Source of the DNA: Drosophila persimilis
Lineage: Eukaryota > Arthropoda > Insecta > Diptera > Drosophilidae
Length of the DNA stretch: 64,000 bases
Direction: 5' to 3'
NCBI RefSeq assembly: GCF_003286085.1
Contig: NW_020825294.1
Span: forward strand, 3,162,001-3,226,000
Shown one piece after another: positions 48,060-60,000 of this stretch. The first letter of the stretch is position 1. The number at the start of each line of letters is the position of its first letter. Below the pieces are notes generated by a model, which worked only from the letters and a program-made list of their open reading frames with translations, ran no database searches and was not told where the DNA came from. The position numbers and the translations under genes are program-made.

Positions 48060-51000
48060 ATGTCCAAAAACGAGGATACACCCATTGCCAAGTAAGTGCT
48101 AGGGCCCGGGGACGGGCACGCGGCTTATCCGTCTGACTTTTGGTATAAATTTATGTGAAAAGAAAGGAATAAAAAGTTTGGCAAATATAAAATCTCTTTT
48201 GGGTAAATTAACATAAAGCGAGAGCCCCAAATGAGCTGCTGATTTGTTAAATAACCGTAAAAGCGGACAGCGTGGGAGCGGCGACAACTGTGCCGGCTCT
48301 CTCTCTCTCTCTCTCTCTCTGTCACTCTGTGTTTTGTGTGTGTGTGTGTGTGTGCGGTAGGTGCGCTTCTGAAAGGCCTCGAAAAGTTGGATAGAAAAAG
48401 CTTAAATTGAAGTGGGTACGCTACGTATTTTGCTTTTCGAAATTCTTCTTTTAGTTTCCCTTTTTCACACCCTTCTGGTAAAGGGTATATGTAGCGATTT
48501 TGAGATGTTTGAAAGTCCTACCCAGTCCGACTGTCTGTGTCCTTTTTAATGGAGCTTTTCACTGATCTTTCGTTTATCAAATATGGGCTATAGGTATCCG
48601 ATATGCAAGGGTAATAAATAAATACTTGAATGGTATAACGAAATCTATTAATTTATTATTAAATTATTTAAAAAATTGTTGTGCCACCTTGATCAATGCC
48701 TTCTGGTGTTTTTTCTTGAGAAAAAGGATATTCCATTCTCTCGATAGATTCAATAGCTCATAAATTTATTTCTTAGGTCCTTCTCGACCATTAATACAAA
48801 TATGATGGCAAGAAGTTTACGAAAAGTTCCCCTTTGGGACTTATTGGTGATCCAGAAAGGATCTTCTGATCCAAGAGTACTTCTGAGTCATATTTTAAAG
48901 CGAACAAAATATGTGAAAATTTGTTAAGCATCACCCTACAGATTCAATATACATATATTTAAAATATATAGACCGGGAAACCTTTTCGTAGTCTCTTCTG
49001 CGTTTCCTTTAATCTCACCTGCAATTTAACTCCTCGATATGTATAGCTAGATTCAATGTAGGGTTTGGAATGACACAGATACAGAGGTGTATTTAGTTTT
49101 TGAAAAGTCCCTATGGAAAAATCCCTAGAATTCCACCCATTTCGTAGTACCTTCTGATTTTCTCATTCGGAACCATTGACCTTTAAGGGTATCTGAAACT
49201 TCGTTTATCGCTAGCCAGCCTTTCATTTCATCTCATGTTTTTTTCTCTGTTTCTGGGGCCCTCATACCGTTTGCAATTGCGTTCGGGAAAGTTGCAGAGC
49301 AAGTAGTTTAGCGCCATTTGCACTTTTCGTAGTAAAAATTACGCACACTTGTACCCCGACTTTCTCGCACACGATGAAAACTTATCACACATACAGATAG
49401 GGTGGGGGTAGGAGGGGGTTCTGATGAAGATGGAGGCGCCTCACCTCCTCCAGCTCGTGCTCCTGGAGTTGGCATGGCAAAAAGGGGCGTGGCCTTTAAG
49501 TAGTCCTCGTAGTTTTCGTTAAGTAACAAAACTTCAAATTGAATTTTTCGCTGCACTTTTCATTTTAGCACCTATCAAAAAAAACCCCTTTTTCCGAAGC
49601 ATCAGCCTCATTACAGTGGAAACTGCCTGATGATGGTCTGTGGTTGTGGGTGGCAAAGGGGGGGGCGAGGGGGCGAGGGGCACGCTTACATTGTGTCTGC
49701 TTAAATGCCGCAGTGTTCTTGCCAGGCAGCCAGTACGTTTTAATTCTCTTTTGGGGTTTTTTCTCGGAGTTGAAGTTGAAGTGGGAACCCCTCCACTCTA
49801 CCCAGCACCAAAAAAAGTTTTCCTTCCTGTCGCTGCGGCTGCTACTGCATCGTCTTTTACTTGTTTATTGCCGAAACAGTACATTTCTATAGAAACTTCG
49901 GCTTGAAAATGATATAAAATGTAAAAAATTCCAGTTTTAAACAAAAGGTTTTTTGAGATATCAGATGTGGTATAGGGAAAACACAAAGCTCTGTACTTAA
50001 ATAAGTTTTTTTAAATTAATTTTGTTAAATTATACGGGGAACCCTCGTGATGTTGTGTCGAGATTAAGAGATCAAGTAAGAGTTCATTCCTTAAACATGT
50101 TCCATGCTCCAACGGAAAGAGCTTATAATAGATTGTATTCGCTCGTGCGTCAACCCTCGGCTCACTCGCTTCGCTTCGGACCACGAATACCCAAAAAACC
50201 TACTCTCTAACCTAGCCATTGCACTTCTTTTTTGATGTTTTTTTTTTTGCAGACCCAGTTCGGCAAAGACCCGACGGAATAACTATGGTACGGCCCCATC
50301 CTTTCGCCTGCTGGAACAGGGACAGCTACAGGCCCAGAACAATGGTGGCAATGGCAACAACAATAACCCAGCAACGCCCTCAACACCTTCACAAATTTTT
50401 TGTTTGCACGGACGTTCGAATAACGTGGAAGGTACGTAGAGCCCAGCCCGTAGACCGACTTGTGGGGGACACTGTGACACAACTGTGGCGGCACTTTCGT
50501 GTCGCTTTCAATCAGTGGGGGAGCGAGCAATTTGCAGTCATTCATAAATGATCAAGAAAACGCAGCAGGCAGGCATTTTTCACTAAAAGTCAAATGCAAA
50601 AAAAATCGACAAAAAAAGCAAACAACTAAATTATAGAGAAATAAGCAAACAAAAATTAGTTTTTCGCGAACGTTCTTTTCGTTCTGTTCCTTTTTTGTTT
50701 TTGTAATATTCTCGTGAATTTGTTGATTGTTCCTAAGTGTTCCGTTTCGTTCAGTTTGTTTTTGGTTAGAAATCGAAAATTTTGGTGCAATTTGTGCGAG
50801 AGAAACAACATTATAGGATAAACGATTCGCTAATTGGCAGACGGCACGGAAATCGCTAGGAAATGAATAATGCCCGTGGTGATGGTTCAGGCGATGCCGA
50901 TGCCCATACTCGTAGCAGGGTTTATGGCAAGACGACGACGGATAAAACCCGCATGGAAATGTTGCATGACTACGGTAAGCTACACACACCACACACTCCT

Positions 51001-54000
51001 ACACTCCTACTCCACGACTCCTCCATGGGGCCCATCAATCAGCTGATGCTGCTGCTGCTGCTGCTGTTTTCTCCTCGATTTTGAAGGAAGTACTGCCCGC
51101 CCCACCATCTGGGGCATAATCAAAATTTATGCTCTTTGGTGACACACCGCCAATGGGAGCAGCATCGAGAGAGCAGACCGCATCCGACTATTGCCATAAA
51201 TCGCACCAGAGAAACATCTCTCCTCCTCGTAATTTACGTATGACAACGTCGATGGACCCCCAAAATAAATGTTGGGGTCATTTTTCCATCTCCTCAAGCA
51301 TATATATATCATATGTATATTGAAGGAGCCAAGAATCGTTGTCGTGGACCTCCGTTGAAGTTTATATTTTAATTTCCTCTCCACGGAGTCTGCAAGATGT
51401 TCAATTTTTCCGCTTTTTTTGGTTGATGATTCGATTTATTGGCAGACGATGAACGATGAACGACGTCGACCCCTAAATGACATTAACTTGTGTCTAGACG
51501 ATGGTGGTGGAGCAGACCAGAGAGAGTTTTAGTCTTATAAACAGTAGAGCTTAACTGTTGGCGGATGCATTTTTATTGACCGCCTAGGGCAGGGCATGAA
51601 AAGGAGGGTATTAACCGTCTAGAGACGGGCAAAAACTAAGGAAGTTTTAGGGATTTGTTTAAGGAGAGTATTTGAAAGGGAAAAATGGCAGATGTATAAA
51701 TCCAAAACACCTTTCTGGACCAAAATCAAAGAGACCGAAACACCTTTAAACGGACTAGGAAAATAATGGCTTTAAAGTTTCAGAAGTTATATGTTGCCTC
51801 GAGATAGAGGTGGATCCATTTGGCGGCTATATATAAAGCTCTCATCAACGAATATACGAATTACCATTGCAGAAACCCTGGTTTCTCCCAAAGCTCCTTC
51901 TATTTCTGAACTAATTAGGGAGTAAATGAAACACAAGGCATGCGTGTAGGCGAAAAGACTTTATTTGTACGCCTTAAAAGTCTACATAAAGATTTAAGCC
52001 CACGCCGACTAAGGGCGTACCAAAGTGGGTTCGTTCAAACGGCCTTTCACTGTATAAGTAACCCCCCACACATCTGTGGGATGTTTACATATAATATGCA
52101 ATCATCTGGCCGCTTTCAGTGAATTCATTCAATCATAGTTCGAGTAACAAGCTCCCCCATTAAATGACCCGAGAGGCCCCCCTCGCTTCCAGTTGAAGAC
52201 TCAAGACCAAGTCAAAAGCAGTTGCAGCAGGCAGCAGGCAGCAGCTGCTTCCAATTGTAAGCCCAGTCCCTAGTTAGTCGTTCGTTAAACGCGGCCCAGA
52301 TGGGAGCACACAATATCCCATATGCTGGAATACTAATCAGTTCGTTCCCTCGCATGGTTTCCATGAATAGTGATTCGCCATCTCATTGTTATCGATGCGT
52401 GTTTTGGATTTGGGTAACATGGATTTGTTCAATCGGAAAGAGCAGAACTGTATCACAGAAGGTAACTATCATACTATTGTGGCTAATGAGGAACAGTCAA
52501 CAGATGCATAGCTGTGTTGCACAGTGGAGGTGATTTTGGATACAATTGGAGATTGCATTTCAAAGGAAATTTAATGAAAGATAAGTTATGGCTAGGGAGG
52601 AGGTTGAGAAAGATGAGAGTACATACTAGAGAATATGCAATGGTGGGGAAGGCTAATGATTTTGTTGTAAAATAACTTTCAGCAGCAATGTAATGGGGAT
52701 GCATTCTGTCTAACAAATGATCATCTAAAAGATATATTATTTTTATAGGGAATAAAGACCGTGTTGTCTTTATTCTGATTGTAAAACAATACTACAGTCT
52801 TCGGAGATTAGATAGAGATAGAGACTATCTCTCATTCATGTTATTGTGGCTTTGAGAATTCGAGAAAGTAGATCAAGGAAATACTGATTTGAGGAAACTT
52901 ACAGACTGGTTATTAATGATATTTCTCATAGATATAATAGCATATTATTAAGAATTTGAGGGAATAAATCAAGTAAATTATATTGTTATAATATTTTTAC
53001 TAATTTGAGATCTTAAAAGATCATAAAAACGAAAGAAAATCTTTAGATACCCCACTCATGCGCCAACCCCCGGCTCTCTCGCCTCGCACGCTTGCGCCGA
53101 TTTGAATAAAACATCGGACGCAGAAAAGGTTAGGTTAGGTAGTCCAAAAAATCTATAAATTATAAGAAAACCTTAAGAGATCTAATATCTCTTTGAAATC
53201 ATTATCTAAATGATTCAATTAATCACCGGATTAACCATTTATAACATGCAATAATCTGTATAAAAAGATCTGCCCTTTGAATAATTCATATTCATGAATG
53301 TTTGATGATTCCCTTCATCGGATGATGGAACACCTTGTATCGCAGTGTTGACGAAACAAACAGAGATTTAGCCGCTGACGAGCTTTGTGGCATGGCATTC
53401 ATATTTGCAAATAATGGAATACTTCGTACTCGTGGCTTTTGTTGCAGACTTATTTCTATTCAATTACGAACCCGTTTTGTATGCACTTGGGATCGACATT
53501 TGGGTTCCACTTGCATTGCATCCCGTTCTGCCATTAATTATTTATAAGTACACACAGCGCACAATTGTTGTTATAGCTGGGTGGAAGGAAGGTGCATGCC
53601 CCCTCCACATACTTTCCGCATTGCGCAAACAAACAGGGACGCAAAAAGGAGGACGCGAATACCATGTGACGTGGACGTGGACGGTCCAAGGCGACCAATT
53701 AAAGATGCAGATGGATCGGAGTTGTTTAAATTGCAAGTATGATGATTCTTATGCATCAGATGGCGGCTGCTGATGCTGCTGCAGACGACCGGCCATGAGG
53801 TGCAGCTGGTTGCCGGTTGCCTCGGATGCGGGTCTAATAAGTGAAATTTGCACGTGCCACAATCGCAGTCGTCATCATCGTCGTCGTCGTCGTCGTCGTC
53901 GTCTGTGTCCTCAGCCGTTGAAGGTACCAGTGCCGAGCCTTGGTTATGCACAGGAATTTAATTTCGCTGCCGGCATTGTTACTGCGAGAGAGAGGGAGAA

Positions 54001-57000
54001 AGAAAGAAGGAAAGAAAGAAAGCGGTGCCATGTGGGAAAATGCGGAGGTGGCGGTGCGGAGAAGAGGTCGCCAGCAGCAGACGAGACCAGGCGTCGGCGT
54101 GTCCTTGCTCTGAATTCAAATGAAGAAACCGCGCTCGAAACTACAGAAACTATGTGAATATTAGAGATGGGAGACGATCGGCAGGCAGCGTGACACGAAA
54201 CGGTGCAAGAGAAACGGAACTACGGGGATTTTAGAGATGAGAGAAGATTGGAGTAAAGCGTGACACGAAGGGTTAGGTTTTATGGAACTTTGTGGTACTT
54301 TAAATGAAAGAAAAATACTTTTAAAAGATAATATTTAATAACAGAAGTCCAGAATATGAAGCTATCGATAAAGAGAACTATAATATATCTAGGGGACAAA
54401 CCCCAGGCTCACTCGCTTCGTTTGTTCGCGCCGATATGAGTAATCTATCGGACGACGGCTATCCTAAACTTGTTATGAGTATATTCTAGAGAAAAATTCT
54501 TCATTTTCTTAGAGTTTACATAGAAAATGTCTCAATACTGCAGTGTTTGAAGGCACAAAAATGATCCCTAAGTACTCTTTCATTATCCCTCACGCACTCA
54601 TCCCTAACCATCTGAACGGCAGAGCGACCAGGCTATCGAAGCATATGCACATGTGTGAAGGCACCTTCCTGGTGGTTGCTCCACCACCAGACTCCCCTGC
54701 TCCAGCAAACAAAGGAGACCAGGAAAAGGCACTGAAGCAGGAGAAAGAGCTGTAGGAAGAAAGAGGGAAGCAGCAGCAGCAGCAGGGGCAGGAGGCAGGA
54801 GGCAAGCAGGAGCTGAAGCCAGTTGCAAGTGCAAAGAAAATGCATGCGGAAATGACAAAGCATGAAATACGGCTGCGACAAATGCAATAAAGTATTTAAT
54901 AGACTGCTCCTAGCCAATGCTACGAAGCGGCCACCAACAGCAGCCACTACCCAACTTTCGCTGCCACTGCCACTGACACCCCAAAAGAAAAAAAAAAGGA
55001 GAAATAAAACCCAAAAGAGCAGCAAAAAACGAAGCGGGAAAACTCCCGGAAATGGGTCATATACCCCCGTAACGAATCCATATAGGAGAGGCGTGGCAGC
55101 AGCACCGAGGAGCAGGAGCAGGAGCAGTCGCAGTAGCATTGGTGGTCATTATTCACGTACCATGTTAAATAAATTTAAATGCCTGTTTTGTAAATATGTA
55201 TTGCATGCTCAACGGCATAACAGATGTCCCAGGGAGCAGGAGGAGCCGAGATGCCGGAGCTCCAAACTACTTTTCCAGAGAAAAAAAAGGGTTCCCCCAC
55301 AGTCACACACATGAGCCCTGCCACATTGTTAATTTAACACTTTCGCAGCCAAAAGAATATCGTAGTTTATATTCTTAAGAAAGGGCTTAAAGGAAACAAT
55401 CATTAAATTTATTCAATGAAAACGGAAAGGGGAAAAAGAAATGTAAATATGGGGATGAGTGCAAACAAAAGCGAAGAAGAACGAAGAAGGGCTTTATTTT
55501 TCCAGTATGTAAACCATCATTGTAAATTGTGTACTATATAAAATAATGGGAAGGACTGTCATGCGTTTCAAGGACCTTTGTATACATAGGTTTGGGTACC
55601 AATTAAATTGGAATACAACATATTATATACTGGTGGAACGGCTTCGTGACTATCTTTCCTTTAATGTATATAATCTCGTAACCATTTGCCGGAGTATTTT
55701 GAACTATTTCTGATGCTCCGAATGATGTCATTGTCGATGTCTGAGACAGGTTTGAATCTGGATCAGCACTTTCGGATGAGCGGAACGTTTACTATTTGGC
55801 TGAATATTTGGTTCCAGATTAAAGCGTACTTGACTTTGTTTATATTTTATATGGGATAGTTGTATATTGTTCATCTAAAAATACTAAAATCCCGATTCAA
55901 GAACCCTGGGTAGTGGTAGGATACGAAAAACAATACGAAATGATACAACTAAAATATCATAGGAGGAGTTCAAATATTATAACACATTTCTACTGAGACC
56001 TAAATCCCAATAAGATTTTGATATAAGTTTTTATTTATTGTTTTTTTCGTGGATGAAAAGAAAATTGGAATGGTGATCCTTAAAAAATCCATCTTCAAAT
56101 TATTCACAAAAATCATGCCTAAGTTTTTGCCACCATAAAAAAGCTGTTTTATGGCTTGGATTGCGCATTTATCAATTATTTTTTAATAATAGTTTGAAAT
56201 GCTGTATTCTTTATTTTTTTTCAATAATATTTACCGAAATCTCAGCTTTTTACCGAATTTTACACATTTTAGATTAAAGCTTTATTCATCATAAAATTAC
56301 GTAAATATTCTTAACATTTCCGTTGCATATTTTCTTCTATTTTCAGTTCGAGATCATTGCCATCGTGCCCGGAGCGAGGGCGTGGATATAAAGGCACGTC
56401 GGAAGCTGATTATTGCCAGTGTTTTGTGTCTGGTTTTCATGATTGCCGAAATTGTGGGTGAGTTGGAGTTTCGAGTCCGTTTTTAATGCCACGGGAAGTC
56501 CCCCATTCATTACGCGAAAACCTCACACCCTTTCATTGTACGGCGACTGGTCTTTCAATTCCTGAAATTCCCACCCATTTTTCACTCCATTTTTTGCTTT
56601 TTCTGTCTCAATTCCCAAACTAATTTCGCTCACCTCTGAGAAACTGAGCCAACAAATAAACAAGAAAGACGAAAAAGAAAGCAGAGAAAGGAGAGAAAAA
56701 GCAGAAAGCCCCCCAAAAAAAAGAGAACAAATGTGAAAGTCAAACAATTCGGGCAGCAAAAAGGGAAAACGGAAAAGGGATACGGGATACGGGACAGAGG
56801 ACATGGGGACATGGGGACATGGGGACACGGGACAAGCAGAAGACGACGATGACGATGACGATGACGATGAGGACGGCGACGAGACGATTAAAAACTGAGC
56901 ACCGGAAGTGCAACAATATGGCGACCGGAAGGGCTTACTGTCTGCTGTCAACCCTCTGCCTCGCCTCTCGCTTCATTTATGACAAGGGGAAGCAACCCTG

Positions 57001-60000
57001 GAGCAGGAACAGGAGGTAGTCGGTGGAGTCAGGGTTGAAGGGTTCTGTTGGTTATACAATAAACATTTAATTTTCGAGTGGCGGCGATGTCGGGGTCCTT
57101 GGACGGACGGCTGTTGCCGTTAATCGCTTTGCAATTACCTACAATGTTCCCACTGGAGAGAGGGAGAGGCAAAAGGGATTTTTTCCCCAGTGCCTTTTGC
57201 TGTGGCCTTCTCTTTTCGCTTTCAAATCGAAACTGTTGTCCAAGCGAGCTCCTCCTTTTTGCTGTTTTTTTGCTTTTTGCACCCAAAGCAAAGCCGAGGG
57301 GATTGTCGAGTCCTTGTATACCCTTAACCGTACCCGTATCTCTCGTACCTCTCGTACTTCTCGCACCCCCCTCTTCCAATCATCTCCCGCAATTCCCACA
57401 GATTGTCGAGTTAATTTTTTGCGCATTTATTTACACACTCCGCACCGCACCTTCTCGTCTCCTCCACAGGTGGCTACCTATCGAACAGTCTCGCCATTGC
57501 CACAGACGCCGCCCATTTGCTCACAGATTTTGCCAGTTTTATGATCTCATTGTTTGCCATCTGGATTGCCGGACGTCCATCTACGCAAAGGTAAGTGTAC
57601 TGCCAGAGCCAGAAATTTCCATTCTCCTCCTCCAAAAAATGGAGACACTGCCAAATGGCAATCGGAAGAGGGAAATCAATAAATCGTAAAGTTCCCCTCT
57701 TTTTTTTCAATCTTACTTCTATTCGTCTTTTATTTTTTTTTGTGTTGCCAACTGCTTTGTGACATTTTGGGGAGTGCGCTCCCTCTCCCCTCCCTCTTCA
57801 TCTGGATGGAGTCCAAAAGTCTCTTTTTGGGAAAGTAATGTAAAACAATTTTTTGAATATATTTATCCTTTCTTTTGGAAGTTGGGTATGTTAACTATTT
57901 GGAGAGAACTATTTCTAGGGCTTAAGTTGTTCAAAAGGTAGGAAGGATATATGTATGTAGGTGTAGGTATTCCCCAAAACTAAACTTTTAGAGAAGTATT
58001 TGTACGAAATAATTTGCTAGAAAAGATTTATATTTAGAAATATTTTGAGAGTCTATGAAAAACATTCTTTGTTTGGCAAGGGTAGCTATTACAGTGCAGT
58101 AATTGTATTTTGATAATGGAATAAAGTTAAAATGAAGTAAAAAGTAAAACAAATTGAAATAATTTAAAGTTGAATAATTAAATTATAAAGAAATAAAATT
58201 AGACTCAAAAGGTGCCATACATTGGATCAGCCTACAAGATCCCTACAGTAATATTACATTTATTTTTGTAAATATTGTAAATAATTCTATGTATGTATTA
58301 CCTGTGATCTATTGTACCTCCCCTTGAATGTAAAACTAGATTAAGTTGCCACTATAGGTAGCAATAATTAATTATTAATATTTATTGAAGCGGGTATATC
58401 ATTCTGATACTCGAACTACTATTAGAAATAGAGATTATTAGAAAATGTAAGATGTTCTGGGAATATTTATTGGTTTAATATCTCTCTAGTTATAAAAACT
58501 AGTTTTGGGTTGTCGTCGTGGCCCGATGTTTTACTCATATCGGCGTGAGCGAGCAAAGCTAGTGAGCCGGGGGTTGGCGCACAAGCAAATGGAAATCCGA
58601 GGGGGGCTTAGGAAGAATCCTTATATATCTGTTCCTTATATCTGATGATCTCTCTATAATTCTTAATCCTCGGAATATCTGCGATTAACAGATAAATCCT
58701 ATATATGTATGTCCAATATCTCTATGTAATTTATGTTGATCCTGAAAACTAGAGTATTTGCATGGCAATTTATATTCCGTTTTTTCTTCGGTGGCGCCTC
58801 CACCATAATTTTGTGTCGCTCGACTGGGCCCGTGGCACATGGGCATGGGCATGGGCGTGCCCTGTGCCTCACCATCTCCCCGTCTCGTTCTCTCCCGCTC
58901 TGTGTGTTTGCAACCAGCCGTGTCTCCGGTTGTTTCTCCATTTCCCCATTCGCCATCGTCTAATTAGGCGAAAAGCCTGTTTCCAAATTTTCAGTGCCTT
59001 CCTCTTCTTGCGTCGTGTGGTTGCTTTTGTTGCAGTTGTAGTTCTGCTGTTGCAGTTGCTGCTTTTGTTGCAGTTGCCACTGCTGCTGTTGTTGCTGCTG
59101 CTGCTGCTGTTGCTGCCACTGTTCCTGCTGCTTCTGCGTACGTTCGGCCGTTGCACATTTTTCAATTGGTCTTTGGGACCAAGAGCACTCCCTGCTCTGC
59201 TGCTGCTGCTGTTGCCGCTGTTGCTGCTGCTCCCCTGCATCCATCTTGGGCTCAAACCGAAAGGAGGAGGATCTGGGTGGCAAGCGGCACGTTCTGCTCA
59301 TTCATGCAAAAATCTCACTCACTCGACGACTCGACTGCAGCCACAAAGTGAATAATGAAAAACTTTTGCAATTTCAAGCGTGTTGCATGGTAATTTTGTA
59401 AATTTTGCTGCTGCTGCTGGTGCCTCAGACTCTGAATCAGCCTCCGACTATGCCCCAGCCTCGTTGATGTTGTTTCTGTTTCCAGTTTCTCTCTCCCTCT
59501 CTCTCTCTCTGTCTTGTGTTCTTTCTGGTTCCATGCTGCATGGCTGCTGCTGCTGCTGCTGCATGTTTGCTGGAATGGTGGTGGCAATGAGGCCTTAGTT
59601 TTCAGCCTCAGCTTCAGTCTGGTCTCTGTGCGGTTCGCAGAATTTCTACCTTCCACTTGCCCTACCCTCCCCACCCCCACCCCAACCCCCACGCTCCTTG
59701 GTTTCCTCTTCATGCCCCACCCATTGTGGCGCCGCCGTTGCCGAGTTGACAAGCCTAATTTATCAAAACAAAACACATTTGCACAATTGCAGCGGCAAAC
59801 GCAGAAAACGAAACTCAAAACGAACCCAAAACTAAAACAGTGGAACACAGTGAAATGAAAATATTCGTTATTTTTGAGTAGGAATAAATATATATTTTAG
59901 GGGATAATGGCAGGAAAAATACTTATAAATGATTAAGAATCATTATGTACCATAGATATCATATGAAATAATTCATAGAAATAGAAACAGTAGAATCCTT

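Larger units (their letters stand above)
50975..56346 (+). other. Long intron before the first membrane exon
   Basis: Contents are copies B and C of the ~70 bp motif, a TCG triplet tract (53868-53905), a GAAA/GAGA run (53985-54020), CAG runs (54768-54785; 55105-55130) and an inverted Helitron coding fragment (55640-55860). A 150-residue frame at 54862-55314 has two CxxC pairs but lacks zinc-finger spacing and was not accepted as a gene. Confidence 0.5.

Noticed and set aside
54862-55314. 150-residue frame with CxxC pairs resembling a zinc-finger protein
   Set aside because: The cysteine and histidine spacing fits no finger class, the middle is low complexity, and it lies in an intron with CAG and A-rich tracts.
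56819-57689. Long frames overlapping the TM2 exon of the zinc transporter
   Set aside because: They read the true exon (57470-57590) in the wrong frame and run through intron sequence.
58762-59355. 197-residue leucine-rich frame, membrane-protein-like
   Set aside because: Its leucine runs come from the CTG/TTG triplet tract. The opposite strand gives an equally long Gln/Ser-rich frame.
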